A stretch of 64,000 nt of DNA from Diphasiastrum complanatum (Eukaryota; Streptophyta; Lycopodiopsida; Lycopodiales; Lycopodiaceae): contig CM055113.1 of NCBI GenBank assembly GCA_029204225.1, positions 20,047,798 through 20,111,797 on the forward strand, written 5' to 3'. This document shows positions 20,302 to 30,119 of the stretch, in pieces. The first letter of the stretch is position 1, and each line of letters begins with the position of its first letter. The notes beneath the pieces were generated by a model that searched no databases, was not told the DNA's origin, and saw only the letters and a program-made list of their open reading frames with translations. A program made the position numbers and the translations under genes.

Positions 20302-20741
20302 TGTAGGAAAGCAAGAGACAAGTCACCAAGATCTAGTTATCAATCAATCTCCACAAGAAACAAGAGAGAAGAGGCTGGGCGCCCAACTCTAAGAGAGAGA
20401 GAGAGAAAACAGCAACAAGAGCAATGGAGAGCCAAACTGTATAAAATGGAATACACAATGAGCATCTAAGTACTCTACCTGGATGTGACCAAATGCCACC
20501 AAACCCTAAGGTTAACCACTTACTAAATGTAGGGCACCCCCAAAAGTCAAGATAGGACCCCTAAACAAAATTAGACCCCTAAGGACCCACGAGTCAGTAC
20601 ATGACCAAAATTGGGTCCAACTGAACTTAAGACAAACTTAAGATGGCCTAAATAACTAAATACTCATGGTTACACAAATCTCGACCTTTTGGGTCAAAGT
20701 AACCTATGGATTAACTTCAGCATAGTCATTTATTTCTAACA
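20302..20741 (-). repeat. 3' LTR of the copia element
   Basis: Starts TGTAGGAAAG and ends TTCTAACA on the plus strand; partner of 25797-26244. It contains a short (GA)n near 20391-20407. Confidence 0.92.
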
Positions 20742-20777
20742 CCCTCCTTAAATGACAATGCAAAACTGAAATCTTCA

Positions 20778-23700
20778 CTATGTAACAAAACCAACACGTG
20801 GTATCAAATTTAAAGCTTTGCATAAAGCTTCAAATCTGACTCTAGGCAACGCCTTAGTGAAGAGGTCCGCAATATTATCCTCCGTAGGACAATATTCAAG
20901 TAAAATGTCGCCATCATGAAGTCTCTCCCGAACAAAGTGATAATGGATCTCGATGTGCTTCGTCCTCGCATGAAAAACAGGATTCCGTGCAATGGCAATA
21001 GCACTCTGACTATCACTCAACATAAGAGTGGCTGAGGGCTCGCCAAACTTCATGTCAACAAGTAGTCTTCTCAGCCATAAACACTCTGTCGTGGCTGAAA
21101 ATATCGCTCTATATTTTGCCTCACTAGAAGAAGTAGCAACAGTGGGCTGCTTTTTACTTGACCACGAAATTGCAGAATTACCATAAAAAAAGCAATGTCC
21201 ACTTGTAGAGCGTCTAGTGTCTTGATCTCCACCCCAATCCGAGTCACTAAAACCAACCAAACATGCATCATCACAAGCAAGAAAAACCAGTCCATGACTT
21301 CTTGTTCCTTGAAGATATCGAAAGATCCTCTTCAACGCTTTCCAATGTGATGTCATCGGGGCATGCATGAATTGACTCATGAGTGAGACACTATAAGAAA
21401 TGTCCGGTCTTGAATTACATAGGTAAATGAGACAGCCAATAGCTTGACAATATAAAGTAGTGTCAAATGATTCACCATCACCTTGACTACTTAATTTCAG
21501 ACCTGTCTCCATAGGTGTAGCAACCGGCTTGCAATCTTCCATCTTGAACCGCTTCAAAATCTGCCCAATGTAGCGTTCTTGAGAGATGAAAATTCCAGCA
21601 CCTTTTTGTACAAATTCAAGACCAAGATAAAAGTGCAATAGGCCTAAATCTGAGGTTTCAAAAACCATACCAAGATCAAGTATTACGGCATCAATCTGCT
21701 GCTCATTACTTCCCGTAATAATAATATCATCAACATAAAGCAAAATAATGATGATATAATCTGAAGTATGCTTGACATAAAGAGTAGATTCGCTAGGACT
21801 ATTAGTGAACCCTCGATCACAAAAGTAGGCATGTATCTTTTGATACCAAATCCTCGGAGCTTGCTTCAGTCCATAGAGTGCCTTCTTGAGAAGACAAACT
21901 TTATCTTCTTGGCCTTCAACCAAAAAACCAGCAAGTTGTTGAAGGTACACTTCCTCATTGAGATCACCATTGAGGAATGTTGTCTTTATGTCAAGTTGCC
22001 GCAAACGCCAACCAAAGTGGGCAGCCAAAGAGGTTACTACCCTCACGGTAGTCATCCGAGCAGTAGGAGAAAAAGTCTCCTCATAATCAATCCCTTTTTG
22101 CTGAGCATAGCCTTTGGCAACGAGCCTTGCCTTGTACCTTTCAATGGTACCATCTGCCTTACACTTGATTTTGTATACCCATTTAGAACCAATTGCCTTC
22201 TTCCCATGAGGAAGATCAACAAGAACCCAAATCTGGTTCTTCATAAGTGAGTCATACTCATCTTGCATCGCATCCTCCCAACATTTTACTCCCTTGGCCT
22301 GCTCATAGAAAACAGGTTCTTCTGCAACATCTACATGAGATGTAAGAGCAAAATCTGAAAAATCAGCATAGTCCACTGATTTTGTAAAGGCACGTGTATT
22401 TCCATCATAAAATGAACTTACTTTGCTGTCCCACAAAGTCGACAACAGCCACCGTGGGACTGTTTTGGGCTGTCCAACAGCCATGTCTCTTCTTACAATT
22501 TGTTGTCCAAGATCTTCCGACACCGCACTTGGCTGTCCAAGATTTTCCAAAACTGGTCCTTGCTGTCCAACAGTTCCTGCAGGCTGATTTTGAGCAACAA
22601 CGAGCGGTTCTTGATGAACATTAGGCTCTAAACTTGATGAGGTGTTGGGCAGGTCGAAACTGGTTGATTGCTGCCCCTTATCTCCAACAATAGAAGATGG
22701 TACCAAATCTAGAAAAACTTCAACATTCACACTATGTGGGCTGTCCCCCTTCAAGATATGAGTTGGGGCCACATCCAATGAATTCTTTTCATCAAAATGC
22801 ACGTCACGCCTAACAATAATCTTATTAGTGCTCAAATTGAACAGCCTATAGCCTTTGCTTTCACTACTATAGCCAACAAAAAAGCATTTAACTCCTTTAT
22901 CCTCAAGCTTTGTACGAAGTTTATTTGGAACAAAAGCATAAGCCGTACAACCAAAAATGCGAAAGTGAGAGATTGTAGGCTTCTTTCCATACCAAACTTC
23001 ATAAGGAGTTAATACTTTCAATGCTTTAGTAGGACAACGATTGCTTATATATGCTGCTGTTATAACCGCTTCAGCCCAAAACTCGTGAGGCAGCCCCTTT
23101 GCTTTGAGCATGCAACGGGCCATCTCCATGAGTGTGCGATTCTTTCGCTCGGCAACACCATTTTGTTGAGGCTTATAGGGAGTTGTCATTTGATGTAGAA
23201 TTTCCTTTTCTCGAAGAAATGCACCGAACGTATTCTTAATGTATTCCCCTCCTCGATCGGTGCGTAGGGTCTTCAAAGAATGCCCAAACTGATTTTCCAC
23301 CATTGCTAGAAAATCTTTGAAACGTTGAAAAACTTCCGATTTAGCCTTCATAGGATAGATCCATGTAAAACGGGAAAAGTCATCAATAAAAGTCACAAAA
23401 TAGATGCACTTTAAAATGGATTCGGTCCTCATTGGACCACAAACATCACTATGAACCAAATCAAATTTATCAAGAACCCTTATAGTTCCATCAATTGGAA
23501 AAGGTTTCCTTTGAAACTTTCCAAGTATGCACCCCTCGCATACATGCCCTTCCGGCAGCTCAATAGTAGGAATGTCTTCTACCATATTAAATGTCTTCAG
23601 CTTCTTCAAACTTGCAAAGTTGAGATACCCAAACCTTGCATGCCACAATTCAGCCAACTCCAATGATTGTGATGTAGAAGCAACAAGACATGTAAAGGGA

Positions 23701-24116
23701 ATTCGTCGCTCATAGGTATCCATAATGAATAAGCCAGCATGCATCGTTCCCGAAACAATAATCAAGAGTGATCTTTTAGGATCCTTGACAAGAAACTTAT
23801 CTTCTTTGAACTCAACAACTAGTCCTTGCTTCAACATAGTTGAAACCGAAAGAAGATTCTTCTTGATTCCCGGAACATAAAGCACATTCTTAATGTACTT
23901 TTCTTCACCATTAGGCAAAATGATGGCTACAATTCCAATTCCATGAATAGAATAAGATGCATCATCCGCACATTGTACCTTACTTCCATTTTGCACTTTT
24001 ACTAATTTAGTAAATGCTTCTTTGCGAGAAGTCATATGACGAGTAGCACCACTATCAATCACCCATTCAATGGGCTGAAAATCAGCAACTTGCAAAATAG
24101 AATCTGAATTCCTCAT
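20778..24116 (-). CDS. Copia Pol polyprotein (PR-IN-RT-RH)
   Basis: 1112 codons, uninterrupted. Protease active site DSGA at residues 21-24; integrase zinc region WHARFGYLN...CEGCILGK, then a DDE core with HSDVCGPM, LRTDRGGEY and the QQNGVAERKNRTLME block; RT with KARLVAKGYAQQKGIDYEET and catalytic YVDD at residues 794-797; RNase H with SDSDWGGD, SSSEAKY and TKHIEIHYHFVRE. It replicates the element through reverse transcription and integration. A typical RT motif reads LDIKTTFLNG where most copies have LDVKTAFLNG. The frame is not joined to gag: gag ends in a different frame just upstream. Confidence 0.93.
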   Translation of the reverse strand: MRNSDSILQVADFQPIEWVIDSGATRHMTSRKEAFTKLVKVQNGSKVQCADDASYSIHGIGIVAIILPNGEEKYIKNVLYVPGIKKNLLSVSTMLKQGLVVEFKEDKFLVKDPKRSLLIIVSGTMHAGLFIMDTYERRIPFTCLVASTSQSLELAELWHARFGYLNFASLKKLKTFNMVEDIPTIELPEGHVCEGCILGKFQRKPFPIDGTIRVLDKFDLVHSDVCGPMRTESILKCIYFVTFIDDFSRFTWIYPMKAKSEVFQRFKDFLAMVENQFGHSLKTLRTDRGGEYIKNTFGAFLREKEILHQMTTPYKPQQNGVAERKNRTLMEMARCMLKAKGLPHEFWAEAVITAAYISNRCPTKALKVLTPYEVWYGKKPTISHFRIFGCTAYAFVPNKLRTKLEDKGVKCFFVGYSSESKGYRLFNLSTNKIIVRRDVHFDEKNSLDVAPTHILKGDSPHSVNVEVFLDLVPSSIVGDKGQQSTSFDLPNTSSSLEPNVHQEPLVVAQNQPAGTVGQQGPVLENLGQPSAVSEDLGQQIVRRDMAVGQPKTVPRWLLSTLWDSKVSSFYDGNTRAFTKSVDYADFSDFALTSHVDVAEEPVFYEQAKGVKCWEDAMQDEYDSLMKNQIWVLVDLPHGKKAIGSKWVYKIKCKADGTIERYKARLVAKGYAQQKGIDYEETFSPTARMTTVRVVTSLAAHFGWRLRQLDIKTTFLNGDLNEEVYLQQLAGFLVEGQEDKVCLLKKALYGLKQAPRIWYQKIHAYFCDRGFTNSPSESTLYVKHTSDYIIIILLYVDDIIITGSNEQQIDAVILDLGMVFETSDLGLLHFYLGLEFVQKGAGIFISQERYIGQILKRFKMEDCKPVATPMETGLKLSSQGDGESFDTTLYCQAIGCLIYLCNSRPDISYSVSLMSQFMHAPMTSHWKALKRIFRYLQGTRSHGLVFLACDDACLVGFSDSDWGGDQDTRRSTSGHCFFYGNSAISWSSKKQPTVATSSSEAKYRAIFSATTECLWLRRLLVDMKFGEPSATLMLSDSQSAIAIARNPVFHARTKHIEIHYHFVRERLHDGDILLEYCPTEDNIADLFTKALPRVRFEALCKALNLIPRVGFVT

Positions 24117-24355
24117 AGATGTACAGTACTAGTAGAAGCAATATTAGACACAAAAGCATAGTCTTGGTTGAAGAGATCACCACTAGCTTCAAGCTCTTGC
24201 TCCAAAGTAGCAAGTGAAGCACTAGTATCAATTCCTTTACTCTCCTCTTTCGCAAGCTTCTTCTTACAATCCTTGATGAAGTGCCCATACCTTTTGCAAT
24301 AATGGCACTTCCCTTTCTTCTTTTGAGTGTTGACATCTTGACTTCCAACGGGCTT
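24117..24355 (-). pseudogene. Gag nucleocapsid part after a stop codon
   Basis: Directly after the gag stop, the same frame continues with a CCHC zinc knuckle (CHYCKRYGHFIKDC, with CX2CX4HX4C spacing) and an acidic tail that stops at TGA overlapping the start of pol. Pol lies in another frame. The zinc knuckle binds element RNA in intact gag. It is untranslated here unless the stop is read through. Confidence 0.75.
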
Positions 24356-25084
24356 TTACTCATCCTTGGAAGGAGGCTTCCCCTTTCCTTTTGACTTGCC
24401 TTTGCCATTGCCTTTCGTGAAGAAAGCTTGATCTTGTTGAGTGTCACCTGCAAAGTTTTGCCTCGTTTGCTCCTCTTGAAGAAGCAGCCCAACAAGTTCA
24501 TCAAAGGAGAGTTGTTGTCCCCTAAGAGAGATACTCAAAGATGAAACAAATGGAAGATAAGATGAAGGTAATGAGTTGAGAGTAATGGAAACAAATTGAG
24601 CATCCTCAATTATCTCATCAATATTGAGAAGCTCCTCACGAAGATCCTTGATCTTCGTCAAGTGATTGGTCACTTGATCCCCTTCTTGCATCTTCAACAA
24701 AGAAAGCTGATTTCTGAGATACACCACTCTTGCTGGATTTTTGACTCTATACATAATATAAAGTGTATCCCACGCACTTTTAGATGTCTTACAAGACCTA
24801 ATATGAGGTAAGATAGATCTTTTCACAGCAAGAGCAACCATAGAATGTGCTTGTGCATCCCTTCTATCCCACTTCTTTTGTTCTTCCGAAGATGTAGAAG
24901 ATGATGATCCACGAGGTGTAGGAGGTGCCAAAGACGGAGGCCTTTCCTCATCACCATTGACCAAATCCCACAGCCCTTTCGCTATGAGAAGATTCTTCAT
25001 CATGTAACTCCACAAGGAGTAGTTTGTGCCATCCAACCGATCTTCACTAAACAAAGAACCGATAGCTTCCGATTTTTTAGCCAT
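24356..25084 (-). CDS. Copia Gag, ending at an early stop
   Basis: 242 residues from ATG 25084, the start that matches copia gags (MAKKSEAIGSLFSEDRLDG, then NYSLWSYMMKNLL). The UBN2/retrotran_gag type core follows: SAWDTLYIMYRVKNPARVVY, LRNQLSLLKM and SYLPFVSSLS. The end is Lys/Gly-rich (KGNGKGKSKGKGK). The TAA at 24356-24358 removes the zinc knuckle, which continues in frame. It forms the virus-like particle shell in active relatives. Confidence 0.85.
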   Translation of the reverse strand: MAKKSEAIGSLFSEDRLDGTNYSLWSYMMKNLLIAKGLWDLVNGDEERPPSLAPPTPRGSSSSTSSEEQKKWDRRDAQAHSMVALAVKRSILPHIRSCKTSKSAWDTLYIMYRVKNPARVVYLRNQLSLLKMQEGDQVTNHLTKIKDLREELLNIDEIIEDAQFVSITLNSLPSSYLPFVSSLSISLRGQQLSFDELVGLLLQEEQTRQNFAGDTQQDQAFFTKGNGKGKSKGKGKPPSKDE

Positions 25085-25796
25085 TACCTCCAACAAAATT
25101 TCAGCTTGTAGTAAATAGGAAAGAGAGCCTTTCCACAACCAAATCTACTCAAAAATTTGCAGCAAACAAAGAGCTGAAAGTAGGAGCACAAGATATCTTT
25201 CAATCTGCAACCAAAGTGCCCAGAAGATAATGGATAGATGGCTGTCTTTCTACACAAAAAAACCAGCTTCTTGAAAATTAGGTTAGCTTCGATTGAAGCC
25301 TACACCAAAACCCAATTAGGAAGCCAAATAGTGTGATCAACACACACTCCAATAGGGTTGTTGAAAGCACCCTACTACTTGCTGAGAATCTGCAAATTTC
25401 CAGCCACAAGTTGACCTAACCCTGAATAGGGTTTGCTGAATTTTGGGCGCCCTCCTACACAAATGCAAACCTGAAAACAAAAACAGCAAGATAAGGAGAC
25501 ACGACAACCAAAAAACAGTTGCAGATTTTTGGGCGCCCTCCTCCAAACAAAACTTGCTGAAAACTGGTTGCATAAAATCAAATTTGAGATTCTGATTTTT
25601 GGGTGCCAAAAATTGCTCCTCCAAGGTCTTTGATGGCTGCCCTCCTTCAACCTGAAAAGAGACAAAAAAGCTGATCCAAACTCCACTTGAAAAGATCAGC
25701 AAGATGCTGAAATTTCACAACAAAAAGCAGAGAAGCTCCTCTTCTGGTAGGGCGCCAACAAACAAGCTTGTTGCAGATCGGGCAGCTCTCATACCA
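25085..25796 (-). other. Copia 5' leader and primer-binding site
   Basis: The minus strand begins with the primer-binding-like site TGGTATGAGAGCTGCC at 25781-25796. The roughly 700-bp leader then repeats short phrases such as TGGGCGCCC and TTTTTGGGTGCC several times. No gene is seen in it. Confidence 0.75.
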
Positions 25797-26244
25797 TGTA
25801 GGAAAGCAAGAGACAAGTCACCAAGATCTAGTTATCAATCAATCTCCACAAGAAACAAGAGAGAAGAGGCTGGGCGCCCAACTCTAAGAGAGAGAGAGAG
25901 AGAGAGAGAAAACAGCAACAAGAGCAATGGAGAGCCAAACTGTACAAAATGGAATACACAATGAGCATCTAAGTACTCTACCTGGAGGTGACCAAATGCC
26001 ACCAAACCCTAAGGTTAACCACTTACTAAATGTAGGGCACCCCCAAAAGTCAAGATAGGGCCCCTAAACAAAATTAGACCCCTAAGGACCCACGACTCAG
26101 TACATGACCAAAATTGGGTCCAACTGAACTTAAGACAAACTTAAGATGGCCTAAATAACTAAATACCCATGGTTACACAAATCTCGACCTTTTGGATCAA
26201 AGTAACCTATGGATTAACTTCAGCATAGTCATTTATTTCTAACA
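25797..26244 (-). repeat. 5' LTR of the copia element
   Basis: Partner of 20302-20741. It holds a slightly longer (GA)n tract near 25888-25908. This copy should provide the element's promoter. Confidence 0.92.
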
Positions 26245-27704
26245 TAAGCGTTCACCTCTCCCAAATCCTCTGGTGAGCATTCACTTCTTCGAGACAGTCA
26301 TGGGCAGTAGTTGGGTTTGTTGCAAATTTTTTTGCAAATTTAATTAGGTACCTGTTTGTTTTTTTTTAACAGGAGGGGGCAGGTGGGTGCCAGACACCCT
26401 CTGATAATTAATCCCGGGGAGGGGGGGGTGGTTAGGGGGAGGAAAATTGTTTTTATTTCGTTTTGGGGATGTGGGACAGTGAGGGGAGGGGCCCGTATTT
26501 TTTTTTTTTAAAAGAAAAAAAATAAAAAATGTCGGACGCGTCCGGACCCGGACGCACCCCTAAGGCATCCGCGTCCGGACGCGCTTCCTTAGGTCCAATC
26601 AAATAGTAGATATCTTCATATTTCTTAAAAGTGAGTCTTAAGAACTAACTTACGAACATAGCGGCATTATTCAAGTATTAAAATTTCTGATGGCAATGTC
26701 TTGCAAAGAAAGCTTCATGAAGTGTTTTTTCCACTGTTTTTCTAACAAGTAAGATTTCGGTTTACATAATTGTTCCTTCCAATGTCCATCAATTTAATTG
26801 TAGAAAAGTAAAGTATCTCAAACTAAATGCTGGATTACTTGCCCATCAGTTGTAAGCAGAATGCCTGTTTTCAAGTACATGCAGGGGTCAGTAATTGATC
26901 CACCTATGTACCCAAAAATTCCCCTCGTTTTGCTTTGATACCTGATTTTCTTTTAATTAAAAAAAAAAAAGTTCCGACCCAATACGTTCCGGCCCAAAAA
27001 GGTCGGAACAGGTTTCTAAGATCTACATGTGTGTGTGTGTGTGTGCGCGCGCGCGCGAGTGCGCGTGCGCGTGCGTGCGTGCGTAATTATAATATCGATA
27101 CAAGGAAATAAAATTAAACACGATGAAAAAATGATTTCATGGTCAAAATAGAGAAGTATGTTAAGTCAGTCCTTAATAACACTGGCTACAATGGATATGA
27201 GAGCTTACACAGTCTTTCACATCCTGAGGTCTTGAAAATCTGGATTGTTCCAATATATGAGGGACCTCCCAAAGGGATACTTTCATAATCTGACTCTATA
27301 TATAAAAAAGGAGGAGATTCTTGAGAAACGAACTAGATCTACAGCAATAATAACTCCTACTACCACACAACTAAATCTTAAAAGTTGAAAAGCAAAGTTC
27401 TCCTTGACAGAACACTATGGAAAGTTTATTTGCATATGCATATTATGAAAATTAAAGGGATTTGTTTTCTGATACATGAAAATTTTCCGTATACAAAATT
27501 TGTGCAATTGGATAAAAATTCATCCTAAATCAAAAATGAAGGGCTAGAGAAACTATATGACCTCAAAAATATAGCTATTTTAGAAACGCTAAGCATTGTC
27601 AATTGAACAAAAAGATATGTGAAACACACACAAATTGCACCAGACAGCTTTGTTATAATGCTTATAGATGAAGCTTCTATACAACAACGAAATCAGCATT
27701 CAAC
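26245..27704. other. Intron with GC-rich palindromic patch; no gene
   Basis: Rest of the 9.6 kb intron. It contains G-rich stretches near 26371-26435, a GC-rich patch with repeated CGTCCGGAC-type motifs at 26530-26590 and a small GTTCCGACC/GGTCGGAAC inverted pair at 26972-27009. No coding sequence is recognised. Confidence 0.6.
27024..27085. repeat. Alternating purine-pyrimidine (TG/CG) tract
   Basis: Two nearly continuous alternating blocks (27024-27057 and 27059-27085) of TG and CG steps inside the long intron, the pattern that favours left-handed DNA. Confidence 0.9.
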
Positions 27705-27819
27705 CTGGTTGTAGATAAATTCAACCAATGTAGTACAAGCCAGTTTCCGCATCTCATCTTGACGCATTTGCTCCAGAAGAGTAGTTATCAAATCCAATGT
27801 GCTGATTGCAAATAGTGGC
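27705..27819 (-). CDS. SRL2: EFR3-like exon 4
   Basis: One base plus 38 codons. Acceptor TTTAG|GCCACT, donor CAG|GTTGAA. It encodes PLFAISTLDLITTLLEQM and then RQDEMRKLACTTLVEF, matching the family repeat in which DEM and CxTL are conserved. Confidence 0.9.
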
Positions 27820-28096
27820 CTAAACAGCAATGACATAGAAGTAGTCAATACGTTGATTAATGGCACAAAAAGCTCCTTAAAACATAGCATTCCAATTCAA
27901 AAGCTCCTTAAAACATAGCATTCCAATTCAACTCTCCATGAAATTTCTGTCAATTCATAGAAAGTATCACGAGTACAAACAAATTGCAAAGGGAGTAACA
28001 GTGGGTTGATTTCAACCGATTGTTGCTGATCACTAAACAATGACAAGAGGTTCTGAATGACTTGCAGCAAGGTAGCATACGAGTTCAGGTACTTGC
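27820..28096. other. GC-AG intron of the EFR3-like gene
   Basis: 277 bp between exons 3 and 4. On the minus strand it starts GCAAGT and ends TTTAG. A short direct repeat (AAAAGCTCCTTAAAACATAG) occurs twice near 27868-27919. Confidence 0.7.
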
Positions 28097-28212
28097 ATTT
28101 GTTCTCTGCAAGAAGAGATTAATTTGCAATATGCTCGCATGACGACTCTAACAGAACCAAAATGCTCATTGCGCAGTTCCTTGTAGCCACGTTGTTCAAG
28201 AGATTGTGCAAT
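28097..28212 (-). CDS. SRL2: EFR3-like exon 3, probable GC donor
   Basis: 38 codons plus 2 bases; acceptor CCTTAG|ATTGCA. It encodes the conserved LEQRGYKELRNEHFGSV block and ends in SSCREQ(M). The GT donor four bases downstream would break the frame with exon 4. Using GCAAGT as donor restores the family sequence EQMPLFA across the junction, so a GC-AG intron is inferred. Confidence 0.85.
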
Positions 28213-28939
28213 CTAAGGTTCAACAAAGAATGGTATTAGACCACATACTATTAGAATAGTTTGCAAGACAGCATATCGTAGCCTGTAATGGCAAGATCAA
28301 CTATGTAAAACTTGACAGAAGCTTGTTTTGCTACCACATCCACGTGGATGACAGTGAATTCTACATCCGTATCTTACAAGTTAATAATGGAATAAAGCAG
28401 ACAAATTTTAGCACTATCAATGTTGATAAATTCCAGCACATTATCGTCAATTTTCAAGTTTTGGAATAGACACACTGAGACTACTATAGTTTGGATCGAA
28501 CTTCACAGTCACAAAAAGTTTTTGAGCTTCATATCAAAGAGCTGGAGAACTATAAATTTTAACTATGGCAAATTACAAGCAAACACCTTAAAACAAGGAC
28601 CTCATAGAGAGGTGACTTTCTCTTTCTCTGTTTGACAGAACTATATACATTTATACAAACTTTCTATTTTTTGAATTGGTAACAGGAAACTAACTACTCC
28701 ACTGTCCAGTATATTGACCACCACTTTAAAACGATTCAAATAAATGTACTTACAGCATCTGAAAAATAGAATGCAAACAAACCAGAGCCCCACCTCACTA
28801 TGAAGAAGAAATAGATCAAATATGTATAGTTTCTAGAACATATCATGTATTTTCCATCCGACGGTCCCACACAAAAAACAAGAACGTCAAGAACTGCAAC
28901 TTTGAAATGTAAATTTCAAATTTGTGAAGAGGCCAGCAC

Positions 28940-29014
28940 CTTTGGGATACGCATTGGATTTTTTGATGCATATTCACATAGCTTGGAAATTTTACGGTCG
29001 TTAGGGGCTTCATC
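28940..29014 (-). CDS. SRL2: EFR3-like exon 2
   Basis: 25 codons, acceptor CTGCAG|GATGAA and donor AAAG|GTGCTG. It encodes APNDRKISKLCEYASKNP, a hallmark N-terminal block of plant EFR3 proteins that forms the first helical repeats. Confidence 0.92.
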
Positions 29015-30119
29015 CTGCAGAACAGTGCACGAAAGCACTAGCATGACTTCTTGTTTTATTTGTTGAATTGAACTCTTTTGCAAAGCTACTACATGGACGT
29101 CAAACTTCAAGAAAGAAATTGATTTGAAAAGTTACTAGCAAGACACTATCATGCACACACTTGATGATGAAAGAAATTTTTCTTGCCTAGACTCCATCGC
29201 AAACAAAGAAACGTTCTTCAAAAGATCTCTACACATGCAAAGATGGCAATTGTCCTCAAAGCCTATTAATTTTCCTCACCTCCAAACGAAGATTATAAGA
29301 TACATCTACCACATCAAGAGATGTAAATACACCAAAAGTAAAATCAACTTATTTCAGTTAGCCTCCCCGCACATTTGGAAGGAAATGAATTTGAGCTGTA
29401 CTTACAGAAAGCAGTGTAAGTTAAGCAAATATCAAAACCTTCCAAAACAAGCACAGCTCGAAGCTTCAATAAAAAGTTAGTGCATGAAACTTTTAAGCAA
29501 AATTTTATTATCTCAACTTGTGTAACACTGGTCAAAAAAAGCTGCACTCTCTACCAAAGAATATTAAAGCTGCCATCTTTTGCTGAGAACCATTCAAACA
29601 TAGAACGGTAATGCTCACATTTACAAAACTCAAGGATACATCTACACCATGAATTTATGGGCATCATTACATTGGAAAACGTTTTCTACCTACAAATATG
29701 GAACATAAGAAATGAGAACTTTTTTTTTTCCTACTGTCACTTTGCAATTAATGCATTATTCTAACTGATGGTCATTTGGAGCATATTCGATGGCATTATC
29801 AGTTGCATGCATTTATATGTATTGACAAATGTTTTAACAAATAACTTGGATTTGAATGTAAGAACTTTAAATTCAATTGGCTAGCATGGGTGTTAAATAA
29901 ACGAAGGAAGAATATACTCAATAACTACAATAGTCCAAGAGACTAACAATTCATTAGTTAATAGAGACATGGTTAGCTTATGGACCATCATATGTACTTA
30001 AGACAGTTGATTAAGAAAAATGGTAATTGAAAATAGTACTGTTTTAGTCCTTGAAGGTCAAACGTCGAAATATGGCTTGAGTAAACAGATGAGAAAATAC
30101 CTGGATCATGGATGCAAGG
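29015..30119. other. Intron 1 sequence without recognised features
   Basis: AT-rich part of the 5.3 kb first intron. No gene, LTR or inverted repeat is recognised. Confidence 0.6.

Larger units (their letters stand above)
20302..26244 (-). mobile_element. Nearly complete young Ty1/copia retrotransposon
   Basis: Two LTRs of about 440-448 bp (20302-20741, 25797-26244), both TG...CA, differ by about seven substitutions and a (GA)n length change by eye, about 98% identical. On the minus strand: primer-binding-like site TGGTATGAGAGCTGCC (25781-25796), gag, pol in Ty1/copia order (protease, integrase, RT, RNase H), then the polypurine tract TTTAAGGAGGG before the 3' LTR. It sits in the exon 5/exon 4 intron in the same orientation as the gene. 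No target duplication is visible (GATATT at left, TAAGC at right), so one flank may be rearranged. Confidence 0.93.
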
